Positions 1 through 7,577 of a stretch of 21,306 nucleotides of DNA are shown here, one piece after another. The notes under the pieces were generated by a model. The model saw only the letters and a program-made list of their open reading frames with translations. It was not told the origin of the DNA and ran no database searches. The translations under genes were made by a program, and so were the position numbers. The DNA is from Cellulomonadaceae bacterium (lineage in GTDB: Bacteria > Actinomycetota > Actinomycetes > Actinomycetales > Cellulomonadaceae): the NCBI GenBank assembly GCA_031282935.1, contig JAITCS010000115.1:1-21306 (forward strand), read 5' to 3'. Within the stretch, counting starts at the first letter, position 1. Each line of letters begins with the position of its first letter.

Positions 1-1
1 T

Positions 2-28
2 GGGTGGTTTCGACAGGCTCAACCACCC
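2..28. repeat. Dispersed repeat, family A, hairpin copy
   Basis: The copy reads GGTTTCGACAGGCTCAACC flanked by GGGT and ACCC. Arms GGGTGGTT and AACCACCC (2-9, 21-28) can form an 8-bp stem with an 11-nt loop. It lies 3 bases past the rpf stop codon, so it could act as a transcript end or RNA-stability hairpin. It has no U-tract, so intrinsic termination is not shown. Confidence 0.8.
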
Positions 29-31
29 GGG

Positions 32-1009
32 TTAGCGCAGGCCCATGCGCCTGGTGCACGCTGGCCATTGCCCCCAACCGCTGCGGGCCTGGAGGCGCAC
101 GGCGCGGTAACGCTGCTCGTACCAGGACGCCTGCGAGGGCAGCCCCGTGCCACCCACGGAGCGCCAAGTGGCGGGTGAGAATTGGTAGGCGCCGTGGAAT
201 CGGCCCCCAGGGGAGATCGCGCGCGGGTTGTTGGTGCTTTCGCAGCGGGCGAGTTCCCGCCAGATGGATTCGTCCCATCGGCCGGTAACTAGAACGCCGT
301 GCTGCCACCCGCCCGAGCCTGATCCGCCGCCCGAGCCAGAACCGCTAGAGCCAGAACCAGAACCGCCACTAGGGGCAGCGGGCGGCGCGGTGACCACCGG
401 CCGCTCCCGTGTGCCGATTTCGACGATGTGGTCAGCGCGCTCGGCGGCAACTATTTCGAGCACTACGGTGCCGTAAAGTTCCCCATCAGTTTCGGTGTAC
501 CTGTAAATGCGCGTGGTCTCGCCGTTTTGGCCTTCTTGCACTGTCAAGGGCGGCAAGTCGGAGAAACGATTAGGGTTTTCTTGCTCGATCCGCTCGTATT
601 CGTCAATGGTGGTACGAATTTCCATGCTGGTCACCGGGCCAGTGCCGGGCACGGTCACGGCGAGGCTCTCAGGTTGCGCGAGGCTCTCCGCGAGCGCGAG
701 ACCTTCCGTCTGATCGAGGCTTTCAACAGGCGCAAGGTCATCGGACTCGGCAAAAGCGTCATCCAGAGCAAGGTCGAAACGAGCGGCAGCCCGCGAGGCC
801 GCGCTGCTGCGCTGGGCAAGCCCCCCGGTGAACGGTTCGATCTCGATTGCGCCGTCTGCGGCCAGCGTATCGAGGCTCGGCTCGGTGGCGGTGGCGAGGC
901 CAGGGGTCAGGTTGTTCGCCAGCAGGCCGAGGCCCAGAATTAGCGAAACCGCCCAAACTGAGTCGCGCGCATGAAACTTACCTACGCGGCGTTTGCGCAT
1001 TTTAGACAT
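32..1009 (-). CDS. rpf: Resuscitation-promoting factor with G5 domain
   Basis: The 325-aa protein is a predicted secreted peptidoglycan hydrolase that would remodel cell wall during growth or resuscitation. A basic N-terminus and hydrophobic segment (about residues 17-41) form a signal peptide or anchor. A low-complexity Glu/Ser/Leu/Ala stretch (88-118) leads to a G5-like domain (about 125-202), then a Gly/Ser linker (about 214-234). The C-terminal transglycosylase-like Rpf domain (about 244-325) contains WRELARCESTNN; the Glu after Cys256 (E257) is the expected catalytic acid, followed by FHGAYQFSPATW. The second conserved Cys is in WPACTRR. The order metG-tatD-rpf is common in Actinobacteria and supports the call. 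ATG at 1009 has no clear ribosome-binding site; ATG at 1000 is an alternative. The Ser/Gly linker and the acidic stretch are poor in conservation and their boundaries are approximate. Confidence 0.93.
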   Translation of the reverse strand: MSKMRKRRVGKFHARDSVWAVSLILGLGLLANNLTPGLATATEPSLDTLAADGAIEIEPFTGGLAQRSSAASRAAARFDLALDDAFAESDDLAPVESLDQTEGLALAESLAQPESLAVTVPGTGPVTSMEIRTTIDEYERIEQENPNRFSDLPPLTVQEGQNGETTRIYRYTETDGELYGTVVLEIVAAERADHIVEIGTRERPVVTAPPAAPSGGSGSGSSGSGSGGGSGSGGWQHGVLVTGRWDESIWRELARCESTNNPRAISPGGRFHGAYQFSPATWRSVGGTGLPSQASWYEQRYRAVRLQARSGWGQWPACTRRMGLR

Positions 1010-1117
1010 AAATTAATCCAAACGTGAGACAAATACACCTGCTAACTAAGGTAAGGAATAGCGGGCGATTACCCAAATTGCGTGTCGTGTTACGTTCGTA
1101 TTACTGGCCTCAGATTT

Positions 1118-1145
1118 ATTTTAGCGAAATGTGAATTTGCGTAAA
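1118..1145 (-). promoter_or_regulatory. Candidate rpf promoter
   Basis: On the minus strand a TTTACG hexamer (1140-1145) and TAAAAT (1118-1123) are separated by 16 bases. They sit in the AT-rich 149-base gap between tatD and rpf and would leave a leader of about 100 nt. I recognise no riboswitch in that leader. Confidence 0.4.
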
Positions 1146-1158
1146 ACAGGCCGCAGCA

Positions 1159-2088
1159 CTAGAAAGGGCCGAATACCGTTTCGCTGTTAGCGCTAAGAGC
1201 GCGGCAGACGCTATCCAACGAGGCGAAGCGGTATTCTGCGATTGCTCTGACGGTGTAATTCGCTGCCGCTGGGGCGTTGGGTTGGCCCCGGTAAGGGTGC
1301 GGGGTCAGGTAGGGCGCATCGGTTTCTACTAGCAACAACTCAAGCGGAGTCACCCGCAGGGCGGCCCGCAATTCCTCGTTGGCCTTGTAAGTGACCGGCC
1401 CAGCGAAACTCAAATACCAGCCTTGCGCGGCACAAAACTCGGCCATTTGCGCGTTCCCAGAAAAACAATGAAAAACAGTGCGTTCGGGGGCGCCATCTTT
1501 TAGCAAAACCTCAATCACTTGCTCATGCGCATCTCGATCATGGATTTGCAGAGCGAGGTTTAGTTCTTTCGCAAGCGCAATATGGGCTCGAAAAGATTCC
1601 CTTTGCGCTTTTTCGCCGTTTGGCCCGGCACGGAATAAGTCCATCCCGGTTTCCCCTATGGATCTTATTCGAGGATTACCAGCGGCCAGGTTTGCGATTT
1701 CGGTTATTGCTTGATCGAGGGGTATCTCGTGCCAGGGCTGCGGGTTTGGTGCTAACCCATCGGCCGCAATTTCGCGCACCCCCGCGTGCAGCACGGCCTC
1801 GTTCGGGTGAATCGCTATGGCCCCAAGCAGCGCCGCCTGCTCGGACGAAACGGTTTGCGAGCGCAGCACCTCGTCCGTCCACCGCGCTGCGGGCAGGTCG
1901 CACCCGCACTGCACCAACCGATCCACGCCCACCGCGAAAGCGGAAGCCAAAAGGGACGAAACCTGCGGCGGCACTCCCCCAACCCGCTCCACATACGGCG
2001 CAATGGAGTCGAGGTGGGTGTGACTGTCCGCAATAGGCACGCCAAGCGGCGACGCGAGCGGCGGGAACTGGGTGCGGTCCTTAGGCAT
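1159..2088 (-). CDS. tatD: TatD-family metal-dependent hydrolase/DNase
   Basis: The 309-aa TIM-barrel protein belongs to the TatD family, whose members are Mg-dependent 3'-5' exonucleases or deoxyribonucleases. Visible motifs in order are DSHTHLD (metal ligands), GETGMD (Glu ligand), QIHDRDAH (His), FHCFSG (His), and VETDAPYLTPHPYRGQPN near the C-terminus (Asp ligand and family signature). It follows metG on the same strand with a short gap and precedes rpf, so it is probably co-transcribed with metG. ATG at 2088 is chosen; an in-frame TTG at 2115 would add nine residues with no sign of conservation. No Shine-Dalgarno sequence is visible at either start, and the exact start is uncertain. Confidence 0.93.
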   Translation of the reverse strand: MPKDRTQFPPLASPLGVPIADSHTHLDSIAPYVERVGGVPPQVSSLLASAFAVGVDRLVQCGCDLPAARWTDEVLRSQTVSSEQAALLGAIAIHPNEAVLHAGVREIAADGLAPNPQPWHEIPLDQAITEIANLAAGNPRIRSIGETGMDLFRAGPNGEKAQRESFRAHIALAKELNLALQIHDRDAHEQVIEVLLKDGAPERTVFHCFSGNAQMAEFCAAQGWYLSFAGPVTYKANEELRAALRVTPLELLLVETDAPYLTPHPYRGQPNAPAAANYTVRAIAEYRFASLDSVCRALSANSETVFGPF

Positions 2089-2130
2089 CCGGCACGCACT
2101 ATCCGCGAGCCGCAAAACTAACCGGAGCGA

Positions 2131-3945
2131 TCACTGCGCGCCGCCGAACTGCTCCCGATAAGCCTCCATCTGCTCGGGCGGAATCTTGGCGAACAGAACC
2201 GGCAGTTGCCGCACCGGAATCCCGACCGCCAGGGCGTCGGCGGGCGAGAAGTCGGCTGCGACCCAACCGACCTCCGCCCCGTTGCCTGGGGCGATGTCCG
2301 GCTCCGAATCCCCGCCAACCCCGCTGAAAACCGACCGCAAACGCGCCGCCGTCAACGGAATCAAAGGTGCCGACACTATACCGTAGAGCCAAATCAGGCC
2401 CAAGGCTGTGCGCAACGTCAAAGCGGCAGCATCTTTATCCTGCTTTACCTGCTTCCACGGCTCCTTTTCCACCAAGTACGCGTTCCCGGCCGCCCACAAG
2501 GCCCGCAAAGCCTGGGCGGCCTTCCGGAACTCCAGCGAGTCGTGCGCCGCTTGCAGCTCTTTTAGCAGTCCTTGCACCTCAGCGGCGAGCTTGGTTTCCG
2601 CCTCCCCAGGTTCGCCCCCGGCAGGCACCTCGTTACCGAAATTCTTTATGCTGAGCGTCAAAACCCGATTCACAAAGTTGCCTAAAGTGTCGGCTAAGTC
2701 CTTGTTAACAGTTGCGACGAATTGTTCCCAGGTAAAGGAGGAATCATCGGATTCGGGGGCGTTGGCAATCAAATAGTAACGCCAATAGTCGGCGGGCAAT
2801 AACTCCAAAGCGGCGTCCGTAAAGATACCGCGTTTTAGGGAGGTGGAGAACTTGCCACCATAATACGTGAGCCAACTAAAGCCTTTTACATAGTCCACCA
2901 TTTTCCACGGCTCATTTGTGCCTATTTGCGTGGCGGGGAACATTACCGTGTGGAAAGGCACGTTATCTTTGGCCATGAATTGGGTGTACCTGACATTATC
3001 GGCGCCCTCATCAAGCCGCCACCAGGAACGCCAATTCCGTCCGTTGTCGGCGCCACCACCGGCGCCCGAGTCTGCGGCAGAAAGGTTCGCCGGGCCAGAT
3101 AATTCTGCCGAGCCAGCATCAGCCCACTCCCAAGTGGCCCCCAAATACTCAATGGGCGCGTCAAACCAGACGTAAAAAACCTTGCCCTCGCCAGCCAAAT
3201 CGGGCCAAACATCGGCCGGAACCGGCACGCCCCAATCCAAATCGCGCGTAATAGCCCTGTCCCGCAAACCCTCCGTGAGCCACTTGCGCGCAATCGAAGT
3301 CGCCAACAAGGGCCAATCGCTTGAATGCTTTTCCAACCAAGTTTCCACAGCCGGTTGCAGCTTGGATTGCAGCAAGAACAAATGCTTAGTTTCGCGCACC
3401 TCCAAATCCGTGGCCCCACTAATAGCGGAACGCGGATTCAGCAATTCCGTTGGGTCAAGAACCGAAGTGCAATTCTCGCATTGGTCGCCGCGCGCCCTAT
3501 CATAACCGCATTTTGGACAGGTGCCCTCCACATAACGGTCAGGCAAAAAACGCCCATCGGCTGGAGAATAAATCTGTGTGATGGCACGCTCTTCAATAAA
3601 ACCATTCTCGTAAAGTTTTCGCGCAAAGTGCTGCGTCAACTTTTCGTTCTGCGGCGAAGAGGAACGGCCAAAATAGTCGAAAGACATCTCAAAACCGTCA
3701 TAAATGCCTTTTTGCAATAAATGGGCGCCAGCACAGAAATCGGCCACCGGCAAACCCGCCTCCGCTGCCGCCAATTCCGCCGGGGTACCATGCTCGTCAG
3801 TAGCGCAAATGTAGAGCACCTCGTTGCCGCGCGCGCGCAAGTAGCGGGCGTACACGTCGGCAGGCAACATTGACCCCACCATGTTACCCAAGTGCTTTAC
3901 ACCGTTGATGTAGGGCAGGGCGCTGGTGATCAAGTACCGACTCAT
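2131..3945 (-). CDS. metG: Methionyl-tRNA synthetase
   Basis: The 604-aa cytoplasmic class I aminoacyl-tRNA synthetase charges tRNA-Met. The Rossmann signature is SALPYINGVKHLGN (HIGH motif present as HLGN). The zinc-binding insert is CPKCGYDRARGDQCENC, with four cysteines. The KMSKS loop is present in the variant form KFSTS in YYGGKFSTSLKRGIF. The anticodon-binding helical domain follows, and the protein ends without the C-terminal tRNA-binding (EMAP-like) domain found in some bacterial MetG. The start is placed at ATG 3945 because a minus-strand -10 hexamer TAGCAT ends exactly 6 bases before it; GTG at 3951 directly abuts that hexamer and would lie upstream of the expected transcript. A Gly/Asn/Ser-rich insert (around NLSAADSGAGGGADNGRN) is not typical and is probably a surface loop. 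Confidence 0.96.
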   Translation of the reverse strand: MSRYLITSALPYINGVKHLGNMVGSMLPADVYARYLRARGNEVLYICATDEHGTPAELAAAEAGLPVADFCAGAHLLQKGIYDGFEMSFDYFGRSSSPQNEKLTQHFARKLYENGFIEERAITQIYSPADGRFLPDRYVEGTCPKCGYDRARGDQCENCTSVLDPTELLNPRSAISGATDLEVRETKHLFLLQSKLQPAVETWLEKHSSDWPLLATSIARKWLTEGLRDRAITRDLDWGVPVPADVWPDLAGEGKVFYVWFDAPIEYLGATWEWADAGSAELSGPANLSAADSGAGGGADNGRNWRSWWRLDEGADNVRYTQFMAKDNVPFHTVMFPATQIGTNEPWKMVDYVKGFSWLTYYGGKFSTSLKRGIFTDAALELLPADYWRYYLIANAPESDDSSFTWEQFVATVNKDLADTLGNFVNRVLTLSIKNFGNEVPAGGEPGEAETKLAAEVQGLLKELQAAHDSLEFRKAAQALRALWAAGNAYLVEKEPWKQVKQDKDAAALTLRTALGLIWLYGIVSAPLIPLTAARLRSVFSGVGGDSEPDIAPGNGAEVGWVAADFSPADALAVGIPVRQLPVLFAKIPPEQMEAYREQFGGAQ

Positions 3946-3951
3946 ACGCAC

Positions 3952-3957
3952 ATGCTA
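3952..3957 (-). promoter_or_regulatory. -10 hexamer for leaderless metG start
   Basis: Reads TAGCAT-GTGCGT-ATG on the minus strand. The 6-base spacing puts the transcription start at or next to the A of ATG 3945. Confidence 0.6.
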
Positions 3958-3992
3958 CGCCTTTAATCTATCCAATCGCCCCCGCAGGCGCG

Positions 3993-3998
3993 TACACT
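3993..3998 (+). promoter_or_regulatory. -10 hexamer for leaderless pncA start
   Basis: TACACT is followed by ACCGCTT and ATG (4006), a 7-base spacer. No Shine-Dalgarno sequence is present. The gap to the divergent metG is only 60 bases, so the two promoters are back to back. Confidence 0.65.
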
Positions 3999-4005
3999 AC
4001 CGCTT

Positions 4006-4599
4006 ATGACCAATGCCGCGAACCGCGCCCTGCTCATTGTGGACGTGCAGCCCACCTTCTGTGAAGGCGGGGAACTGCCTGTGACCGGAGGCAATGATAC
4101 CGCGAGCGCCATTGCGCGCTATGTGAACGACAACCGTGACAAGTACGGCACCATTGTGACCACCCAGGATTGGCACATCGCGCCAGGCGGGCACTTTGCT
4201 GCCGAGCCGGATTATGTGGACACTTGGCCGCCGCATGGCCTGGCGGGGTCGGTCAATGCGGAGTTGCACCCGGCCATTGAGCCGCTGCGGCCCAACATTC
4301 GAGTGCGCAAAGGCCAGCGCGCGCCAGCCTATTCGGGGTTTGAGGGCAAGGATTCGTGGGGCCACCCGCTGGATCAGTTGCTTGAGGAGAATCACATCAA
4401 GGCGGTGGACGTGGTTGGCATTGCCGAGTCGCACTGCGTCAAAGCTACGGCTTTGGACGCCAAGCGCTTGGGTTACGAAACGCGGGTTTTCACCGATTTG
4501 ACCGTGCCGGTTACTGAGGATCAGGGCGTGGCTGCGCGTGCCGAAATGGCCGACGCTGGGATTTCTTTGGAGAACAGCGCCTCGGCGCACTGGGGCTAG
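4006..4599 (+). CDS. pncA: Nicotinamidase/pyrazinamidase
   Basis: The 197-aa cysteine hydrolase of the isochorismatase-like superfamily would deamidate nicotinamide to nicotinate for NAD salvage. The catalytic triad is visible as D13 (LLIVDVQ), K102 (RVRKGQ) and C144 (ESHCVKATALDA). Metal ligands D55, H57 and H63 lie in TQDWHIAPGGHF. The cis-peptide region before the catalytic Cys is GIAESHC, where many homologs have GLATDYC; this is a modest variation. Length is normal for the family. It is transcribed alone, divergent from metG, from a leaderless promoter. A cluster of family A repeats lies just after its stop codon. Confidence 0.95.
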   Translation: MTNAANRALLIVDVQPTFCEGGELPVTGGNDTASAIARYVNDNRDKYGTIVTTQDWHIAPGGHFAAEPDYVDTWPPHGLAGSVNAELHPAIEPLRPNIRVRKGQRAPAYSGFEGKDSWGHPLDQLLEENHIKAVDVVGIAESHCVKATALDAKRLGYETRVFTDLTVPVTEDQGVAARAEMADAGISLENSASAHWG

Positions 4600-4610
4600 C
4601 CTCCTATTCC

Positions 4611-4633
4611 GGTGGTTGAGCCTGGTCGAAACC
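4611..4633 (-). repeat. Dispersed repeat, family A
   Basis: The plus strand reads GGTGGTTGAGCCTG-GTCGAAACC, which is family A in reverse with one inserted G. It is the first of three copies downstream of pncA. Confidence 0.75.
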
Positions 4634-4636
4634 TCC

Positions 4637-4661
4637 GGTGGTTGAGCCCGTGGCGGTCGCC
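4637..4661 (-). repeat. Truncated family C repeat end
   Basis: It reads GGTGGTTGAGCCCGTG then GCGGTCGCC and stops. This matches the outer end of the longer family C element seen at 6376-6481 and 10119-10230, so it looks like a truncated copy. Confidence 0.6.
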
Positions 4662-4666
4662 CCTCC

Positions 4667-4689
4667 GGTGGTTGAGCCTGGTCGAAACC
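4667..4689 (-). repeat. Dispersed repeat, family A
   Basis: It is identical to the 23-base copy at 4611-4633, including the extra G. Confidence 0.75.
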
Positions 4690-4705
4690 ACAATTTAGCT
4701 GGCGG

Positions 4706-4768
4706 TGATTTTAGGCTTCTGTCGGAGCGGAACTAAAATGCCAGTGGGCGCGGTGCTACCGCGCAGTG
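4706..4768 (-). repeat. Dispersed repeat, family B, palindromic core
   Basis: Its core GCGCGGT-GCT-ACCGCGC (4748-4764) is a perfect 7-bp stem with a 3-base loop. The flank, read on the minus strand, is TTCCGCTCCGACAG then AAGCCTAAAATCA. Similar core and flank recur at 7945-8004 and 17196-17258. It ends 18 bases before the rsmI -10 hexamer. Confidence 0.7.
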
Positions 4769-4786
4769 ATCCCAGTGGTTGAGCAC

Positions 4787-4792
4787 TACACT
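4787..4792 (+). promoter_or_regulatory. -10 hexamer for leaderless rsmI start
   Basis: TACACT is followed by TGACCC and ATG (4799), a 6-base spacer. The hexamer is identical to that of pncA. A partial family A sequence (GTGGTTGAGC) directly abuts it upstream. Confidence 0.65.
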
Positions 4793-4798
4793 TGACCC

Positions 4799-5647
4799 AT
4801 GACAACTGGTGGGTTGGTGTTGGCGGGCACTCCGATCGGAAACTCGGCAGACGCCAGCCCACGGCTGCGGGAGTTGCTGGCCACAGCCGACATCGTGGCC
4901 GCTGAGGACACCCGGCGAGTTCGGGATTTGGCGCGCCGTCTCGACATCCCCATTTCCGGGCGCGTGGTGTCGTACTACGAGCACAACGAGGCCGAGCGTG
5001 CCCCGGCGCTTTTGGGCGCCATCGAAGGCGGCGCGCTGGTGCTGCTGGTCACCGACGCTGGGATGCCAGCGGTTTCCGACCCCGGTTATCGGCTAGTCGC
5101 TGCCGCAGCCGCTGCTCAGGTGCCGATCACCTGCGCCCCCGGGCCGAGCGCGGTGCCCACGGCGTTGGCGCTGTCGGGCTTGCCGAGCGACAGGTTCACG
5201 TTTGAAGGCTTTTTGCCCCGTAAGGCGCAGGAGCGGGCCCGGTTCCTTGACGAATTGGCCACCGAGCGCCGCACCATGGTGTTTTTCGAGACCCCACACC
5301 GGGTTGCCGAGGCCGTTGCCGCTGCCGCCGCAGCTTTTGGCGCGGACAGGCCCGCCGCATTGTGTCGGGAACTCACGAAGACCTACGAAGAGGTACTGCG
5401 CCTGCCGCTAGGTGAATTGGCCGCGCTGTTGGCCAAACGCGAGCAAGAACCGGCGGGGATTCGTGGCGAAATCGTGCTGGTCGTTGCCGGGGCACCCAAA
5501 CTCGAAGCTGACCTGCCCGCCCTGGTCGAACTGGTTAAGCAGAGCGTGGCGCAGGGTGAGCGACTCAAAGACGCCGCTGCGTCCGTGGCCGCCGCTCATG
5601 GCGTGTCAAAGCGGGAACTCTACAACGCCGCCCTGCAAGCCGATTGA
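4799..5647 (+). CDS. rsmI: 16S rRNA 2'-O-methyltransferase RsmI
   Basis: The 282-aa SAM-dependent methyltransferase of the tetrapyrrole-methylase fold would modify the ribose of C1402 in 16S rRNA. Family motifs are LAGTPIGN (N-terminal), AAEDTRRVRDL, SYYEHNE, VLLVTDAGMPAVSDPGYRLV, CAPGPSAVPTALALSGL, FEGFLPRK, FFETPHRV and RELTKTYEE. Full-length for the family. In Actinobacteria rsmI is often divergent from pmt; here both are on the plus strand, separated by about 2.6 kb of accessory genes, which suggests that the accessory block was inserted or that local rearrangement took place. The start is fixed by the leaderless promoter. Confidence 0.95.
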   Translation: MTTGGLVLAGTPIGNSADASPRLRELLATADIVAAEDTRRVRDLARRLDIPISGRVVSYYEHNEAERAPALLGAIEGGALVLLVTDAGMPAVSDPGYRLVAAAAAAQVPITCAPGPSAVPTALALSGLPSDRFTFEGFLPRKAQERARFLDELATERRTMVFFETPHRVAEAVAAAAAAFGADRPAALCRELTKTYEEVLRLPLGELAALLAKREQEPAGIRGEIVLVVAGAPKLEADLPALVELVKQSVAQGERLKDAAASVAAAHGVSKRELYNAALQAD

Positions 5648-5709
5648 AACCGGGAAGGGCGTTTTGGCTTCCGCTATCTCGGCTCCGCAATTCTAGCGAA
5701 CCCCGCTGC

Positions 5710-6303
5710 TTAGCCCACCTGCGGCTGTTGAGCACGGCGAAACCCCGCCCAGGGGCGCATCATTGAGATTACGGGAATAGCATTTACACCAACAATTAAG
5801 GGTTGGTCGGTTTGGGCGGCATCGCCGACCGGATATAGCCGCTGGGAGTCGGGCACGATCTCGAATCCGTTGCGCTGGTAAAATCGAATGGCGATATCGT
5901 TATAATCGGCCACATCAAGGTAGGTTTCCAGGTTTCCCAACTTGGCCAGACCGGCATGTAACAATTCCTGGCCTACCCCTTTACCAGTCCATTCGGGTTC
6001 CACATAAAGGGAAGAAAGATGAGCCTTGTCGGGGCGGTTCTTATAGCGATATCCGAAAAACTTTCCGATGATGGCGTTATCGTGTTCCGCCACTAACCAG
6101 ACTATTCGGGGATTGCCTTTGCACTGCAGGAAATATTGTTTTGCCTGCGCTAATCCAGCGGGAGTGAACCATTCCGAGGTGATTTCGGTGAGCCATTGCG
6201 GCGTAATGCCGAGTTCAGCGTTTTGATACGCGTGAACCCACGACCGCGCTTGCATCCGCTTTTCGGCCTCCAAATCGCCAAGCTCAGGCGCCCGAATAAT
6301 CAT
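5710..6303 (-). CDS. GNAT-family N-acetyltransferase
   Basis: The 197-aa protein has the GNAT fold. The acetyl-CoA motif A is LYVEPEWTGKGVGQELL (about residues 99-115, with the T-G-K-G-V-G turn), and motif B is FYQRNGFE. The N-terminal half contains a Trp/Tyr-rich substrate region. The substrate cannot be inferred. Codon use is visibly less GC-rich than in rsmI. The last dozen residues (GFRRAQQPQVG) and the stop are encoded by a degenerate family A-like sequence, so the original C-terminus may have been replaced by repeat DNA. The start at 6303 is supported by a -10 hexamer TAGCCT 6 bases upstream. It converges with rsmI. Confidence 0.85.
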   Translation of the reverse strand: MIIRAPELGDLEAEKRMQARSWVHAYQNAELGITPQWLTEITSEWFTPAGLAQAKQYFLQCKGNPRIVWLVAEHDNAIIGKFFGYRYKNRPDKAHLSSLYVEPEWTGKGVGQELLHAGLAKLGNLETYLDVADYNDIAIRFYQRNGFEIVPDSQRLYPVGDAAQTDQPLIVGVNAIPVISMMRPWAGFRRAQQPQVG

Positions 6304-6309
6304 CTGCTC

Positions 6310-6315
6310 AGGCTA
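6310..6315 (-). promoter_or_regulatory. -10 hexamer for leaderless GNAT gene
   Basis: The minus strand reads TAGCCT-GAGCAG-ATG, spacer 6, with the ATG at 6303. Confidence 0.55.
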
Positions 6316-6375
6316 GCATAAAGGAATATGCCCGCGCCGCAAACGCCTCAGCCGCCGGAGAGTGGCTCGTCGCGC

Positions 6376-6481
6376 GGGGCTTCGGTGACCGACGCAGGTC
6401 GAGAGCAGAGCCCGCTCGCGGATTCTACCGAGGCCAGGAGGGAATAGGGAGCGTAGCGACCGCCACAGGCTCAACCGCCGG
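6376..6481 (+). repeat. Long dispersed repeat, family C
   Basis: It starts with CTTCGGTGACCGACGCAGG and ends with CCAGGAGGGAATAGGGAGCG, a short spacer (TAGCGACCGCCAC), then AGGCTCAACCGCC. It is about 105 bases and is strongly similar to the copy inside pmt (10119-10230), most divergent in the centre. Its end supplies the stop codon and last residues of the GNAT gene at 6471-7067. Confidence 0.8.
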
Positions 6482-7067
6482 AAGGTTTGGCCAGCTTAGC
6501 GTATACGTAAGTGTCACACCAGATTGGTTGGCCTGCGCTATCCTTCTTGAACCAGACATTTTGTATTAGGTGGCCCTCACGGCGAAACCCTAAGCGCTCC
6601 AACAGTTGCCATGATTTCACATTGAGTGGATTGCATTGGGCATATACCCGATGGGCTGCAAAATCTCGGAAAACCGAATCAACTAGAGTACCCGCAGCCT
6701 CGGCAGCGTATCCATTGCCTTGAAAATGGGCATTGAAAACGTAGCCTAATTCCCAGGTATCGAAATCTTGTTGTTTGAGGTATACGTTGCCGATTACTTT
6801 GCCGGTTGACTTTAGGCATACCGCCCAGAAAGCGTTATCACAGGAACGCTTGATTGCCTCCTGCTTTGCGGTTTCGATATCAAAAACCTCGTAAGGCTCG
6901 AAAGCCACCACCGCTGCTTGGGACAAATAGTCATAAAGGTCGCCCCAATCATCGGGAGTGAACCGCCGCAACTCCAGCCTCGTAGTCAACATCACCTGGA
7001 ACCTTAGCATGTGCTGTACTCCGCTCCCAGATATCGGGTAGAGATACCCCGCCTGGGCGAAACTCAT
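6471..7067 (-). CDS. RimJ/RimL-like GNAT acetyltransferase
   Basis: This GNAT protein of up to 198 aa resembles the RimJ/RimL group: TTRLELRRFTPDDWGDLYDYL at the N-terminus, ELGYVFNAHFQGNGYAAEAA (acetyl-CoA motif A, with GNGYA), then CNPLNVKSWQLLERLGFRREG (motif B). The substrate is unknown; relatives acetylate ribosomal proteins or small molecules. ATG 7067 gives the longest product; ATG 7010 has a GGAG eight bases upstream, and ATG 6992 (MLTTRLELRRF) gives the usual family N-terminus, so the first 19-25 residues may be untranslated. The final residues KPSGG and the TGA lie in a family C repeat. It follows a small ORF by 10 bases and may share a transcript with it. Codon use is less GC-rich than the flanks. 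Confidence 0.85.
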   Translation of the reverse strand: MSFAQAGYLYPISGSGVQHMLRFQVMLTTRLELRRFTPDDWGDLYDYLSQAAVVAFEPYEVFDIETAKQEAIKRSCDNAFWAVCLKSTGKVIGNVYLKQQDFDTWELGYVFNAHFQGNGYAAEAAGTLVDSVFRDFAAHRVYAQCNPLNVKSWQLLERLGFRREGHLIQNVWFKKDSAGQPIWCDTYVYAKLAKPSGG

Positions 7068-7077
7068 GGCGATACTT

Positions 7078-7305
7078 TTATACCTTTACGAGTTGACGAA
7101 CCTCAGCAAGCGTGCTTTCGAGCTTACGAATCCTTGCATCGGCTACTTCAAGTTGAGCAGCAGCAGTATCTGCATCAGTAGCAGAACCGTCTAGTACCTT
7201 TCGCCCATACCACTCTGGCATTTGGCCATGAAATATCGGACCCGGTTCCCCGGGATAATCTCCACGCTCGCACGCCTCGGCCATCAGGTCGTACTTGTCA
7301 GCCAT
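7078..7305 (-). CDS. Small hypothetical protein with C-terminal coiled coil
   Basis: I do not recognise this 75-aa acidic protein. The N-terminal part is DKYDLMAEACERGDYPGEPG, with conserved-looking Gly/Pro spacing. The last 30 residues (AAQLEVADARIRKLESTLAEV) have heptad-like Leu/Val/Ile spacing typical of a short coiled coil, suggesting oligomerisation or partner binding. Its ATG overlaps the stop of an upstream open frame by one base (TAATG), a usual sign of translational coupling, and it precedes a GNAT gene by 10 bases. A gene of a small mobile or phage-derived unit is possible but unproved. Confidence 0.6.
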   Translation of the reverse strand: MADKYDLMAEACERGDYPGEPGPIFHGQMPEWYGRKVLDGSATDADTAAAQLEVADARIRKLESTLAEVRQLVKV

Positions 7306-7577
7306 TACATCAACCCCAATTCAATTCGCATCTTATCTGTCGCTGCCATTGCATGATAGACATCCACCCATGAACCCGCGCCTGAACCAGAATGCGCATA
7401 ACCTGATTGTACGCTCACACTCTGACTTGCCGTCTCCTTTGTGTCGCCCGAGGCAGCGGCCACAGGGCAGACCCGATACAGTTCATGGAAACCGAAGCTG
7501 AGGTATTGGAATGCGAAATAGATAAAATAATCCTCGCCCTGAAATAATTCACTTATAGGGTGCGGAGTTTTTCTAGA
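7305..7577 (-). pseudogene. Open reading frame remnant coupled to the 75-aa ORF
   Basis: An open minus-strand frame runs from after a TGA to a TAA at 7305. Translation gives ELFQGEDYFIYFAFQYLSF, then FHELYRVCPVAAASGDTKE and so on to WVDVYHAMAATDKMRIELGLM. It has no in-frame ATG, GTG or TTG near its 5' end; the first is GTG at 7463, which would give 52 aa. It overlaps the 3' end of the ORF at 7553-7861 in another frame, and its TAA overlaps the next ATG (TAATG). Protein-like composition plus stop-start overlap suggest a genuine gene that lost its start, a frameshifted continuation of the upstream gene, or a GTG-started 52-aa gene. No family is recognised. Confidence 0.4.

Noticed and set aside
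1010..1117. c-di-AMP (ydaO-type) riboswitch upstream of rpf
   Set aside because: Such a riboswitch precedes many actinobacterial rpf genes, but I cannot find its conserved elements, and the leader of about 100 nt is too short.
4006..4590. Long minus-strand frame opposite pncA
   Set aside because: It is a shadow of pncA, whose catalytic triad and promoter are on the plus strand.
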